Notes: generated by a model from the sequence alone, not told the origin. A DNA stretch of 38,291 bases from an uncultured Methylococcaceae bacterium (GCA_903934875.1 CAIZPP010000118.1:1-38291); one strand, 5' to 3'. Positions 26,378 to 35,761 are shown, counted from the first letter of the stretch. A program made the numbers and translations.

Positions 26378-27522
26378 CAGCGAACCTCGATATTTTCTTC
26401 GGTCGCTATCGTCAATGAATTTTTATCGTAAAGCACAGGCACAATCCCTTCACTGGTTTTCTTTTTCTGCAAGCGTATAAGCATGGCCTCGTCGGTTTCA
26501 TTTTCGGCAGCAGCTTCTTGGAAGGCTTCCACGCAATCCCAACTATGGGTGGTGGCAAAGACTTGGACGTTCCATTCATGGGCCAGTTTGAACACTGCCC
26601 GCCAGACATCTGACTGCGCTTGATGGTATAGACCTGTTTCAAATTCGTCGATTAACAAATAGCCGTCGCTGGCGACAGATATCGCTATGGCTAGGGCAAA
26701 AATGCGCTGTGTGCCTTCGCCTAGCTTCGCCATAGGAACTACGCTATCGAAACGATCCGTTCTGACGCAGGAAAATCGTACCATATCCTGGGTGTTGTCG
26801 CCTTTAAAGGTGAAACGACTGATGCCTGGATCAAATTTTTTCAGGAATGCAAGTATGGCATCTTCTTTATTAGTCAAAGCTATACTGTCCCAATATCTAG
26901 CAGTTGCCTGCCAAGGCAAGCCCTTGACTGGTATAAAGACAACATTATCTTCCTGTGATTTTTTAATGACTACCCTTAAAAGCTCTCCTTGTGTTACCGG
27001 CAAATCCGGCCATTCCGGCTCCATGATATGACCGGGATTTGGATAGCCTTTGATGCGAATGGTCCAATCGTTGCGAAGCTTAAACTCAATCACCGGCTGT
27101 ACAGCATGGGTGGCTTTATCTCTTGGAACGTCAATGATATACGACTCATTATAAGGCTCATAATGTTCTTCAAGAAATCGCGGTTCAAGTTCACCTGCAT
27201 CTTTTCCGCCTATGCGAAAAAAAGCTGATGCACTTTTTGTCGACGGGTGAGTGAAGAAGCTTTGTATAGCTTCAATTTGCTCATATATTGCCGAATTGGC
27301 ACGCAAGTTATAGCGCACTAATTCGTTGCGGTGATATAGAATGCTATGTATGACAGGCCAAGAAGCACCGCTCGCCAATAGCCATAAGCCTTCAAGCAAA
27401 GATGTCTTGCCCACGCCATTTTTCCCGACGATTAAATTAACCCTGCCCAGCTTTTCGATCACCAAATGCTCGAAGCAACGGAAATTTTGGATTTCCAGAG
27501 AATCCAAGTGCAGTTCGCTCAT
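26377..27522 (-). CDS. AAA ATPase of the OLD/RecF-like (AAA_15/AAA_21) group
   Basis: This 381-residue ABC-type ATPase starts with the SMC-like signature LEIQNFRCFEHLVIEKLGRVN, then Walker A GKNGVGKTS (33-41), a long variable middle, a signature-like KLGEGTQRIFALAIAI, Walker B YLLIDEFETGLYH (D292, E293) and the H-loop region FATTHSWDCVEAF. ATPases of this kind pair with Toprim or HNH nucleases in abortive-infection systems. It is translationally coupled to the DUF3226 gene downstream. It interrupts the dapC-dapD gene order and has a palindromic repeat just upstream, consistent with insertion. Confidence 0.85.
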   Translation of the reverse strand: MSELHLDSLEIQNFRCFEHLVIEKLGRVNLIVGKNGVGKTSLLEGLWLLASGASWPVIHSILYHRNELVRYNLRANSAIYEQIEAIQSFFTHPSTKSASAFFRIGGKDAGELEPRFLEEHYEPYNESYIIDVPRDKATHAVQPVIEFKLRNDWTIRIKGYPNPGHIMEPEWPDLPVTQGELLRVVIKKSQEDNVVFIPVKGLPWQATARYWDSIALTNKEDAILAFLKKFDPGISRFTFKGDNTQDMVRFSCVRTDRFDSVVPMAKLGEGTQRIFALAIAISVASDGYLLIDEFETGLYHQAQSDVWRAVFKLAHEWNVQVFATTHSWDCVEAFQEAAAENETDEAMLIRLQKKKTSEGIVPVLYDKNSLTIATEENIEVR

Positions 27523-27582
27523 AAATTATGGTTTCTTCATTCAGATTTAGAAAATTGGGCCTGCCCCATCCAGCCGCTATAT

Positions 27583-27644
27583 GTGGAGTGCGGCGACTCG
27601 TCGCCGCATGACCCGGAAAACGGCAACGAGTCGCCGCACTCCAC
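27583..27644. repeat. Palindromic repeat, solo copy
   Basis: GTGGAGTGCGGCGACTCGTC (27583-27602) pairs with its imperfect reverse complement ending at 27644 (one arm has a GTCGCCG to GTTGCCG change). It is the same palindrome core as at 41-103 and 24251-24312, but I see no TGCGTAACATCAG ends here. It lies between the ATPase gene start and the dapC stop. Confidence 0.65.
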
Positions 27645-27696
27645 AAAATATAAACTGCTGGCGATTGCCTTGCATAAAAGTGGGTCTAGGAACATT

Positions 27697-28896
27697 CTAT
27701 AAACTTCCTAAAAATTGTCTAATCCGCTCCGCCGCCTCCACACACTCGTCTAAGGTCGCCACCAAAGCCATGCGCACATGACCATGCCCCGGATTGATGC
27801 CATGCGCAGCCCTCGACAAATACCCGCCCGGCAGCACGGTGACATTCTGGCTGGCGAACAAATCGCGGGCAAACACCTCGCCATCCCCGCCCGGCACGGC
27901 CGGCCATAGGTAAAACCCGGCGGGCGGAATCTCCACATCCAATGCATCGCCCAAGATGGCATGGACGGCGGCGAATTTGGCGCGATATAGAACACGGTTT
28001 TCGATCACATGCGCCTCGTCGCGCCAAGCCGCCAAGCTGGCCTGCTGCACCGGCAAGGACAACGCACAGCCGTGGTAAGTGCGATAAAGCAAATAACTTT
28101 CCAGAATGGCAGCATCGCCGGCGACGAAACCGGAGCGCAAGCCCGGCGCGTTGGAGCGTTTCGACAGGCTGTGGAACACCACGCAGCGTTTGAAACCGGT
28201 GTTGCCCATTGCATAGGCCGCTTGCAGCAAGCCCGGTGGCGGATTGGACTCGTCGGCGTAAAGCTCCGAGTAACACTCATCAGATGCAATCACGAAGTCA
28301 AACCGTTCGGCGAGTTCGATCAAACGGCGCAAACCGGCCTCGTCTATCACCGCGCCGGTGGGGTTGCCGGGCGAACAGATATAAAGGAATTGGCAACGCG
28401 CCCAAACTTCATCCGGCACGACATCGAAATCCGGCAGAAAGCCCGTTTCCCGCGTGGCATTCAGAAAATAGGGTTCGGCCCCGGCCAACAATGCCGCGCC
28501 TTCATAAATCTGATAGAACGGATTAGGCATCGCCACCAAGGCGTTCAAACTTGGGTTGACGATGCACTGCGCGAATGAAAACAATGCCTCGCGGGTGCCG
28601 TTGACCGGCAACACTTGAGTTTCTGGATTGACCGCGCCTGTGGGCAGGCGGAAGCGGGTACACAGCCATTCGGCGATGGCCAGTCGCAAGGGGGCAATCC
28701 CTTTGCTGGCGGGGTAGTTACCCAGCCCTTGCAAATGGGCGAGCAGCGCATTGCTGACCAAGCTCGGCGTTGGGTGTTGCGGCTCGCCGATGGACAAGGC
28801 AATGTGCGGCTTGTCTGCGGGCGGGAAAACTGCTTGTTTCAACCGGGCCAGCCTTTCAAAGGGATAGGGTTGCAGTTGCTTGAGTCGGGGGTTCAA
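27697..28896 (-). CDS. dapC: Succinyldiaminopimelate transaminase
   Basis: This 399-residue fold-type I PLP aminotransferase converts N-succinyl-2-amino-6-ketopimelate to N-succinyl-diaminopimelate. The first residues (MNPRLKQLQPYPFERLARLK) and SIGEPQHPTP match proteobacterial DapC. PLP site segments are visible: CSPGNPTGAVI, ASDECYSELY and the lysine in SLSKRSNAPGLRSGFVAGD. It stands upstream of the ATPase-Toprim pair and dapD on the minus strand, so the dap genes were probably once adjacent. Confidence 0.93.
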   Translation of the reverse strand: MNPRLKQLQPYPFERLARLKQAVFPPADKPHIALSIGEPQHPTPSLVSNALLAHLQGLGNYPASKGIAPLRLAIAEWLCTRFRLPTGAVNPETQVLPVNGTREALFSFAQCIVNPSLNALVAMPNPFYQIYEGAALLAGAEPYFLNATRETGFLPDFDVVPDEVWARCQFLYICSPGNPTGAVIDEAGLRRLIELAERFDFVIASDECYSELYADESNPPPGLLQAAYAMGNTGFKRCVVFHSLSKRSNAPGLRSGFVAGDAAILESYLLYRTYHGCALSLPVQQASLAAWRDEAHVIENRVLYRAKFAAVHAILGDALDVEIPPAGFYLWPAVPGGDGEVFARDLFASQNVTVLPGGYLSRAAHGINPGHGHVRMALVATLDECVEAAERIRQFLGSL

Positions 28897-29319
28897 TGGA
28901 GTAATGCGATGCTAGCTGTGGGTTGTGCCGCCGAAAAGCCTGCATTCACGCAGACTTCGCCTACAAATCAAAGATATTAGTATAGGGGATTAGGGGCCTG
29001 CTTCCAACACGGACGAAGCGCATCCTGAGAGTGCGGGCATCTTGCCCGACACTGGCCTGACTAAAGACTGATGTTATGCAACCGTATAGGCTTGCAGTCA
29101 GCCCGGATCAAGCTTGCGGCGTAATCCAGGGTAACCACGCCACAACTCGGATTACTCCGCAAACGGCCCCATCAGGGCTGCGGCATTACGACACTTTTTT
29201 ATCCAAAAAAAATCTAAAGCTATTCAATATTTTCATAATATTGTAATAAAACTTCAAGAAAATGCACCCGTGCGCGTTGTGCGTAAGCAACACATCGTAA
29301 AAATTTTGCAACATTAACC
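28897..29319. other. Intergenic region with repeat remnants and a regulatory site
   Basis: There is no gene. A single terminal-repeat-like ACTGATGTTATGCA (29067-29080) is the only trace of the MITE family. About 29097-29195 holds degenerate repeated fragments (CCCGGATCAAGCTTGCGGCG, GGATTACTCCGC) of a common intergenic repeat. The AT-rich part at 29200-29265 carries the candidate Pho box described separately. Confidence 0.5.
29230..29247 (+). promoter_or_regulatory. Candidate Pho box upstream of the porin gene
   Basis: Two 7-nt half-sites, TTTTCAT and TTGTAAT, are separated by the 4-nt AATA, the spacing of a PhoB box (consensus CTGTCAT-4 nt-CTGTCAT). I count 9 of 14 half-site positions matching. 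It lies 73 bp upstream of the porin start. The porin and the following phosphate-binding protein are typical PhoB targets, which supports the call; the match alone is modest. Confidence 0.4.
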
Positions 29320-31161
29320 ATGGGTGCTCCTGTGAAAAGCAAATCCTTTAAGAAGGTCAACCTGCTGTTGGCCATGGCCTTGATCGGAAATGGAGCCTAT
29401 GCCTCCACGGCCGATCAGGAACTTCTCGATATCCTGTTGAAAAACGGTTCGATCAATAAATCCCAATACAATTCCATGCTCGGCAAAGATGGACTTGCCA
29501 GCAGCCAACTGCTCGACATCCTGTCGAAAAACGGCACGATTACTAAGGACCAGTACGCCAATCTGACCACGAAGAATCCTTCCCTTGCACCGACCCCGGT
29601 GGCCCCTGTGGCGACTTTAAACCTAAAAGGGAAACCAAATCCTGACGGTACTCATATCACCTTTGGTAAAACTGGTGGTATAGAGGTTTACTCTAATGTC
29701 AAAGTAAAAGAGAAAGACAAAGACGGCAATTTAGTTGATAAATTGGACCCGAACGGCATTCCGGTCGAAGCAAAAGGCGCGGACGACAAACCGATCAAAG
29801 ATTTCAGCTTCAAACTCGGTGGACGGGTTCAGATTGACTCACAGGTCAACTGGAACCAGAATGGCCCATATGGCACAGACTTGGCCGATGGCGTTGGTTT
29901 CCGTCGTGCTCGTCTGTATACGGAAGGTGTCATGTTCAGAGACTACGAATACCGTTTCGAGTATGACTTTGCCCGTAATAACGGCGGCACTCAGGGCATC
30001 ACCGATGCCTTCGTGAAATACATACATTTCGCTCCGTTCTCGGTCATCATCGGTCAGCAGAACGAAGGCAAGTCGATGGAATCGGTCATGAGCAACAATA
30101 ACCTGACCTTCATCGAACGCTCCCTGCCCAACAATGCCTTTTTTGAACAAGGCGCGAATAGCAAATACCAATTGGGTGCGAAGGCGGATTACTATTCCAA
30201 AATTTGGGAACTGCCTTACACCTTCAACGGTGGTATCACGACTGAATCGGTTGGCGCCCCCGGACCCGGCAACAGCTCGGGTAATTCACAAGGTACGACT
30301 AACGCCGCCGGCGGCACCAATGCCAACGGCACTAACATTAACCGCAACGCATTCTCTGGCAATACCAGCTACCAAGTTGTAGGCCGCACCACATTCGCAC
30401 CGATTTATGACAAGGGTAATTCCCTCCTGCATACGGGTGTTTGGGGCTCATGGCGTAGTGTCAACAACAATTTCAATGCCGACGGCACAGTCAGAACGGG
30501 CGGCTGGGCTTATCAGTCACAACCGGACACCGATGTTGACCGCACCAATTGGGTCAATACCGGCAATTTGACCTCAGCCCAAACCTGCGTGGTCGTCATA
30601 AAAGGGCAGCCATGTCGCTTGGTCACGACGAAGGCGGCCAACAATATCGCAATGTTTGGTGCGGAACTTGCCGGCACCTTAGGCCCGGCGCATTTCGGGG
30701 CGGAATACAGTCAGGCACAAATCGCTGGCCCCGGATATTCCGGCTCCGACACCTTGCAAGGCTTTTACACCTATGCGGGTGTATTCCTGACTGGCGAAAA
30801 CCGTCCGTATGATTATAAGAAGGGAACTTGGGACAGACTCATCCCGAATCACAACTTCTTAGACGGAGACGGTTGGGGTGCCTTCGAAATCGCCGGTCGC
30901 TATGATTTGATTGACATGAACACTAAGCATATCAACGGCGGTAGCATGGATGCCGGTACTTTGGCCTTCAACTGGTATCTTAGCCCGCGGGTGCGCTTCA
31001 TGACCAACTGGGTGCATGTGTTTGCGGTAAATAATAATAACGCCTTGCGCGCCGCTGGCGGAAAATGCGCATTCCCAGGACAAGGTTCCAATGCCGCCAT
31101 CGGTTGTTTTTCAGGCTTAAGCCCCAATGTTTGGGAAATGGCTGTTCGCTTCGACTACTAG
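29320..31161 (+). CDS. Phosphate-selective porin, OprP/OprO-like
   Basis: This 613-residue outer-membrane porin has a signal peptide (KKVNLLLAMALIGNGAYAS) and a C-terminal strand ending EMAVRFDY with a terminal aromatic residue, typical of outer-membrane beta barrels. KLGGRVQIDSQVNWN, GVGFRRARLYTEGVMFRDYEYRFEYDF and VIIGQQNEGKSMESVMSNN are signatures of the OprO/OprP family. The mature N-terminus carries two copies of a short motif (LLDILLKNGSINKSQY and LLDILSKNGTITKDQY), a SHOCT-like repeat. A GTG at 29332 is an alternative start giving a more usual signal peptide. The neighbour is pstS. Confidence 0.9.
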   Translation: MGAPVKSKSFKKVNLLLAMALIGNGAYASTADQELLDILLKNGSINKSQYNSMLGKDGLASSQLLDILSKNGTITKDQYANLTTKNPSLAPTPVAPVATLNLKGKPNPDGTHITFGKTGGIEVYSNVKVKEKDKDGNLVDKLDPNGIPVEAKGADDKPIKDFSFKLGGRVQIDSQVNWNQNGPYGTDLADGVGFRRARLYTEGVMFRDYEYRFEYDFARNNGGTQGITDAFVKYIHFAPFSVIIGQQNEGKSMESVMSNNNLTFIERSLPNNAFFEQGANSKYQLGAKADYYSKIWELPYTFNGGITTESVGAPGPGNSSGNSQGTTNAAGGTNANGTNINRNAFSGNTSYQVVGRTTFAPIYDKGNSLLHTGVWGSWRSVNNNFNADGTVRTGGWAYQSQPDTDVDRTNWVNTGNLTSAQTCVVVIKGQPCRLVTTKAANNIAMFGAELAGTLGPAHFGAEYSQAQIAGPGYSGSDTLQGFYTYAGVFLTGENRPYDYKKGTWDRLIPNHNFLDGDGWGAFEIAGRYDLIDMNTKHINGGSMDAGTLAFNWYLSPRVRFMTNWVHVFAVNNNNALRAAGGKCAFPGQGSNAAIGCFSGLSPNVWEMAVRFDY

Positions 31162-31231
31162 CGCTTTATCAACGCACGGGGTAAACTCCGTGCGTTGTCC
31201 TGTTGGGTTGAAATTAAACATGAGGTGTCAT

Positions 31232-32293
31232 GTGAAGAAAAAATTAATTATCCTCGGCGCAATGGCGCTGGGTTTAAGTGCGGGCGGTCCCGCGCAAGCT
31301 GAAGGTGGGCGCGATTATCTCAGCATCGTCGGGTCGTCCACGGTGTATCCGTTCTCCTCGGTGGTGGCCGAGCAATTCGGCAAGGGCGGCAAATTCAAAA
31401 CCCCCAAGGTTGAATCCACTGGAACCGGCGGCGGTTTCAAGCTGTTTTGCGGAGGGGTTGGAGTGCAGCATCCGGATATTTCCAATGCTTCCCGCGCCAT
31501 CAAGAAATCCGAATTTGAAGCCTGTCAGAAAGCAGGCGTCACGGACATAGCGGAAGTAAAAATCGGTTTTGACGGCATCGTGCTGGCATATTCCAAAAAA
31601 TCTAAGGCTAAGTTCGACCTAACCCGCAAGGAAATTTATCTGGCCTTGGCCAAACGGGTTCCCGATCCGAATGCCCCAGAGTCTGAAGTCTTGGTGGAAA
31701 ACCCTTACAAGACTTGGAATGAAATCAATCCTAAGTTGCCGAAAACCAAGATTGAGGTGCTAGGTCCGCCGCCCACTTCCGGCACCCGCGATGCCTTGGC
31801 CGAATTGGCTCTCGAAGGCGGCTGCCAAAGTTTTGCCTGGCTGAAAGCCAAAAAGGATTCGGACAAAAGCTTTTTCCAGAACGTTTGCATGACGGTCCGC
31901 CAAGACGGCGGTTATATCGAAGCGGGTGAAAATGACAACCTGATCTTGCAAAAGCTCGGTGCCACCCCCAGCACCGTGGGCATTTTTGGCTACAGCTATC
32001 TGGAACAAAACAAGGACAAGGTCAGTGCCGCCCCGGTCGATGGCGTGGAACCCACTTATGAGAACATTTCCAGCGGCAAGTATCCGATTGCGCGTCCGTT
32101 GTTCTTCTATGTGAAAAAAGGCCATATTGGGTTGATTCCGGGAATCGTTGAATACGTTGCCGAATTCACCAGCGAAAAAGCCTTTGGTGAAGAAGGCTAT
32201 CTAGTTGATAAGGGACTGATTCCGTTGCCTGAAGATGAGCGGAAGAAAGTCACTGCCGAAGCCAAACAACTGAAGTCGATTACCGTTCAATAA
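31232..32293 (+). CDS. pstS: Periplasmic phosphate-binding protein, PstS family
   Basis: This protein of about 353 residues has a signal peptide (KKKLIILGAMALGLSAGGPAQA) and the phosphate-binding signature SIVGSSTVYPFSSVVAEQF and ESTGTGGGFKLFC, then DISNASRAIKKSEF. It delivers phosphate to an ABC importer. I chose GTG at 31232 because GAGGTG lies 4 nt upstream; ATG at 31220 is possible and adds four residues. No pstC, pstA or pstB follows; an intrinsic terminator ends the unit. Together with the upstream porin it makes a two-step phosphate uptake pair across outer membrane and periplasm. Confidence 0.92.
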   Translation: MKKKLIILGAMALGLSAGGPAQAEGGRDYLSIVGSSTVYPFSSVVAEQFGKGGKFKTPKVESTGTGGGFKLFCGGVGVQHPDISNASRAIKKSEFEACQKAGVTDIAEVKIGFDGIVLAYSKKSKAKFDLTRKEIYLALAKRVPDPNAPESEVLVENPYKTWNEINPKLPKTKIEVLGPPPTSGTRDALAELALEGGCQSFAWLKAKKDSDKSFFQNVCMTVRQDGGYIEAGENDNLILQKLGATPSTVGIFGYSYLEQNKDKVSAAPVDGVEPTYENISSGKYPIARPLFFYVKKGHIGLIPGIVEYVAEFTSEKAFGEEGYLVDKGLIPLPEDERKKVTAEAKQLKSITVQ

Positions 32294-32328
32294 ATCGCCC
32301 AGCTTCCGCAGCCCCCATCCTGCCCTAT

Positions 32329-32364
32329 GCCCATGCAGTTTAATACCGCATGGGCTTTTTTTTT
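32329..32364 (+). terminator. Rho-independent terminator after pstS
   Basis: GCCCATGC (32329-32336) pairs perfectly with GCATGGGC (32348-32355) across an 11-nt loop and is followed by nine T. It begins 35 bp after the pstS stop codon. Confidence 0.9.
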
Positions 32365-32393
32365 GTAGGTGCCCATCCATTCGCCCTATAATA

Positions 32394-32523
32394 ACTGATG
32401 TTACGCACAAGCCCCTGTACGCTCATCGGTAATGGATTGCCGACCTGCGGCGATTCGTTTTGGAGTGTCAAGGCCTGCCTTGACAGGCAAAGCGAGCTTT
32501 GCCACTCCGTGCGTAACATCAGT
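32394..32523. mobile_element. MITE-like element, 130 bp
   Basis: Perfect terminal inverted repeats ACTGATGTTACGCAC (from 32394) and GTGCGTAACATCAGT (to 32523) surround a core with a palindrome, CAAGGCCTGCCTTGACAGGC and neighbouring GGAGTG/CACTCC arms. The ends match those at 24212-24352 and 126-141, but the core differs, so the elements share a transposase recognition end rather than a common core. TAATA-like sequence flanks both sides. It is non-coding. Confidence 0.65.
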
Positions 32524-32565
32524 AATAATTAAGAGGCCTAACAAAATATCAATACTAAGTACATC

Positions 32566-32907
32566 ATGCTCACCCTTTATGGCATTAAAAACTGCGACAC
32601 CGTCAAAAAAGCCCGGCTATGGCTGGAAACTCAAGGCATAGCCTATCGCTTCCACGATTTTCGCAAGGATGGCTTGGATTCGGCCCTATTGGAGCATTGG
32701 GAGGCTGAGTTGGGCTGGGAAGCCCTGCTGAACCGGCGCGGCACGAGTTGGCGCAAGTTGGAAGAAAGCCAACGCGCAGGCGTGGACCGAAGCAAAGCTT
32801 TGGCACTGATGCTGGCGCAGCCCAGCCTTATCAAACGCCCGGTACTGGCAACCCCGACGAAAGTGCTGGTCGGATTCACTGCCGAAGATTATGCGAACGA
32901 ACTATGA
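32566..32907 (+). CDS. ArsC/Spx family protein, YffB-like
   Basis: This 113-residue thioredoxin-fold protein of the arsenate reductase/Spx family begins [20 protein letters not shown], with the single cysteine of the YffB group in KNCDTVKKA, and ends with [14 protein letters not shown]. The role is uncertain; family members bind glutathione or act as thiol reductases. Its TGA overlaps the dapE ATG by 3 nt, the same neighbour arrangement as yffB-dapE in E. coli. Confidence 0.9.
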   Translation: MLTLYGIKNCDTVKKARLWLETQGIAYRFHDFRKDGLDSALLEHWEAELGWEALLNRRGTSWRKLEESQRAGVDRSKALALMLAQPSLIKRPVLATPTKVLVGFTAEDYANEL

Positions 32908-34037
32908 GTGACACTTTAGCATTGACCCAGGAACTGATCCGCCGCCGTTCTGTGACCCCGAACGACGCCGGCTGCATGGATTTGATCGCCGCCCGCTTGC
33001 TGCCTTTGGGTTTCGAGGCTGAGTGGCTGAATTTTGGCGCGACCAAAAACATCTGGCTGCGGCGGGGTGTAGGCGGGCCACTGTTTGTGTTTTTAGGCCA
33101 CACCGATGTGGTGCCCACGGGTCCGGTGGAAACATGGAGTTCGCCGCCGTTCGAGCCTAGCATCCGCGACGGCGTGTTATATGGCCGCGGGGCGGCCGAC
33201 ATGAAAAGCGGCGTTGCCGCAATGGTAGCCGCGCTGGAATCGTTCGTTCCCGAATATCCCGACCATCGTGGTTCCATCGCCGTGCTGCTGACCAGCGACG
33301 AGGAGGGCGACGGCAAGGACGGCGTGGTCAAGGTGGTGGAGGTGTTAAAAGCGCGTGGAGAGTCCATTGATTGGTGCCTAGTGGGCGAGCCGTCCAGCTT
33401 TGACCGGCTAGGCGATGTCATCCGCGTGGGGCGGCGCGGTTCCTTGTGCGGCATCTTGCGCGTATTGGGTGTGCAAGGCCATGTCGCCTACCCCCACAAG
33501 GCGGACAACCCCATCCACCGTTTTGCCCCGGCCTTGGCCGAACTCACCGCCGAGGTTTGGGATGGGGGGAACGAGTTTTTCCCCCCCACCAGTTTCCAAG
33601 TGTCCAATATCAATGCCGGGACCGGTGCGGATAATGTCATTCCCGGTCAATTGGAAGTACTGTTTAATTTCCGCTATGGCTCTATTTCGACGGCGGATAG
33701 TCTTAAATCCAGAACCCACGCCATTCTTGACCAGCATGGGCTGAATTACGAGCTAGATTGGCGTTTGTCCGGCTCACCCTTCCTGACCACTGAAACCGAA
33801 TTGATCGAGGCTGTGCAGCAGGCGCTGGAACAGGTCGTCGGGCTACGCGCCCGGCCCGACACCGGCGGCGGCACGTCCGATGGGCGCTTCATCGCACCGA
33901 CTGGTGCGCAAGTGGTTGAATTGGGAGTGCTGAATGGCAGCATCCACAAAGTTGACGAGCATACCCCAGTGGAAGACTTGGACTCCCTGTCCAAAGTTTA
34001 CCGGCAGGTGTTGATGAATTTGTTGGTGTCGCCTTAA
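32904..34037 (+). CDS. dapE: Succinyl-diaminopimelate desuccinylase
   Basis: This 377-residue zinc peptidase of the M20 family removes succinate from N-succinyl-LL-diaminopimelate. Metal ligands and catalytic residues are visible: [40 protein letters not shown] and the C-terminal [15 protein letters not shown]. The start [21 protein letters not shown] at 32904 overlaps the yffB-like stop; a longer frame starting at 32748 runs inside that gene and was rejected. It completes the dapC-dapD-dapE set present in the window. Confidence 0.96.
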   Translation: MSDTLALTQELIRRRSVTPNDAGCMDLIAARLLPLGFEAEWLNFGATKNIWLRRGVGGPLFVFLGHTDVVPTGPVETWSSPPFEPSIRDGVLYGRGAADMKSGVAAMVAALESFVPEYPDHRGSIAVLLTSDEEGDGKDGVVKVVEVLKARGESIDWCLVGEPSSFDRLGDVIRVGRRGSLCGILRVLGVQGHVAYPHKADNPIHRFAPALAELTAEVWDGGNEFFPPTSFQVSNINAGTGADNVIPGQLEVLFNFRYGSISTADSLKSRTHAILDQHGLNYELDWRLSGSPFLTTETELIEAVQQALEQVVGLRARPDTGGGTSDGRFIAPTGAQVVELGVLNGSIHKVDEHTPVEDLDSLSKVYRQVLMNLLVSP

Positions 34038-34056
34038 TAAGCCTACTTGGGCGGGC

Positions 34057-34774
34057 TTTAAGGCAATAGATGAAAGGCTGCTAACACAGGGAAAATGCCT
34101 AGTATTTGGTTTCCTGCGCGGCTATCTGCCAGCCGAGATCGTCGAAGCCATCGACTGGGAGAGTCTGAGCATTGCGAAGGACAGCTATATCGAAAAAACG
34201 CTACGCAAGCATTTTTCTGACTTGCTTTACACTGCCCGCTATAAAGAACGGGAGATTAAGATTTACTTATTGGTTGAACACAAAAGTCATCCCGATCATT
34301 GGGTGCCACTGCAATTGTTACGCTATTTGGTGCGGATTTGGGAGTTGTGCCGCAAACAACACCCTAAATTGCCATTAACCGCCCATTTTGCCGTTTGTAT
34401 TGTATCATGGGCAGAAAAGCTGGCATCTACCGGATAATTTCAATTCTTTGTTTGACAAAACGGACATTGCACTTTCGTCATATATCCCGGCTTTTCGCTA
34501 TAAGTTTTGCGGTCTTGCCCTGCTTGAACCTGTCCTAATCCGGGACACGGTGATCAGTCGAGTATGCCTGTTGGCACTCAAGCATATTTTCGACCCTAAC
34601 CCCAAGAAGGCATTAGCAGAAATTTTGCCTTTGGTTAGGGAAATTATAAACAGGGATGCTGCGTTGGAGATGCTGGAAGTGCTGTTGCGGTATTACGTAC
34701 AGAACACCCAAACACTGGACGAGCAGGATATTTATGAACTCATCACCCAATCAATTGATGAAGCCCTAAGCTGA
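34057..34774 (+). pseudogene. Broken Rpn/YhgA-like PD-(D/E)XK nuclease gene
   Basis: Conceptual translation from about 34057 gives GFLRGYLPAEIVEAIDWESL, DSYIEKTLRKHFSDLLYTAR and IYLLVEHKSHPDHWVPLQLL, matching the start of recombination-promoting nuclease (Rpn) or PD-(D/E)XK transposase-like proteins; EHKSHPD is the nuclease-motif region. The frame then breaks near 34410: the sequence after SWAEKLAS continues in another frame from FVLYHGQKSWHLPDNF to the end at 34774. The usual N-terminal 30 or so residues are missing and no start codon is evident. It lies between dapE and sseA and is probably a decayed accessory gene. Confidence 0.8.
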
Positions 34775-34790
34775 GAAGGACGAAGAAGAT

Positions 34791-35645
34791 ATGAGCACCG
34801 AAAAACAATCCCCCCTAGTCAGCACTTCTTGGCTGGCCGAAAACCTAGGCGCACAAAATTGTGTTGTGCTGGATGCCAGCTTTTTCCTGCCCAACCAAAA
34901 CCGCGATGCCCAGGCCGAATACCGGCAAGCGCATATACCCGGTGCGCTGTTTTTTGATATCGACGCCATCGCCGACCACTCCACCAATTTGCCGCATATG
35001 CTGCCCAGCCCGGAGGCATTTGCCGCAGCCGTGGGCCTATTGGGCATAGGCAATGAAACTTTAGTTGTCGTCTACGACAGCAATTTCTTCATGGCCTCGG
35101 CTAGGGTCTGGTGGACCTTCCGTGTTTTCGGCCATACCCAAGTGGCGGTGCTGGATGGCGGTTTGGCTCGTTGGCGGCAAGAAAACCGGCCTTTGGATGC
35201 GGAACCCGTGCAAGTTCAGCCACAAAGTTTCAGCGCTAGTTTCCGCCCGGAACTGGTGCGCGACATCGCACAGGTCAAAGCCCTGCTTGGGCTAGCGAAC
35301 GCGCAAATCCTTGATGCCAGGGGACCAGGCCGCTTCCACGGCAGCGAGCCGGAGCCTAGGCCGGGCGTGCGCGGCGGGCATATACCCGGTAGCCGCAACC
35401 TGCCTTACAAAACCTTGTCGGACGAAGCCAGTTTTTGCCTGAAGCCTTTGGCCGAACTGGATGCCTTGTACCGGCAGACTGGCATAGACCTAGACCGGCC
35501 CGTAGTCACCACCTGCGGAACAGGCGTGACCGCTTCGATTTTGGCCTTAGGGCTGTATCTATTAGGCAATGAGAATGTGGCAGTCTACGATGGCTCGTGG
35601 ACGGAATGGGGTGCGCGGGACGATGTGCCGGTGGAGGTGGGGTAA
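34791..35645 (+). CDS. sseA: 3-mercaptopyruvate sulfurtransferase (tandem rhodanese)
   Basis: This 284-residue protein has two rhodanese domains. The N-terminal one is catalytically inactive (VVVYDSNFFMASARVWWTFR); the C-terminal one carries the active cysteine C242 in TCGTGVTAS, the CG(T/S)GVT loop characteristic of mercaptopyruvate sulfurtransferases rather than thiosulfate-specific rhodaneses. RGGHIPGSRNLPY precedes it. It moves sulfur from mercaptopyruvate to thiols or cyanide in the cytoplasm. It appears to be a single gene. Confidence 0.93.
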   Translation: MSTEKQSPLVSTSWLAENLGAQNCVVLDASFFLPNQNRDAQAEYRQAHIPGALFFDIDAIADHSTNLPHMLPSPEAFAAAVGLLGIGNETLVVVYDSNFFMASARVWWTFRVFGHTQVAVLDGGLARWRQENRPLDAEPVQVQPQSFSASFRPELVRDIAQVKALLGLANAQILDARGPGRFHGSEPEPRPGVRGGHIPGSRNLPYKTLSDEASFCLKPLAELDALYRQTGIDLDRPVVTTCGTGVTASILALGLYLLGNENVAVYDGSWTEWGARDDVPVEVG

Positions 35646-35761
35646 ATCGGTAAGGTGCGCAGTGCGCACCCTACAGCTCCATCGTTGCCCGACATTACCG
35701 CGCCGAAACATCGTCACCGTGGCATTTCACCAAATACTATTGACATGACCAACCGCCATAA

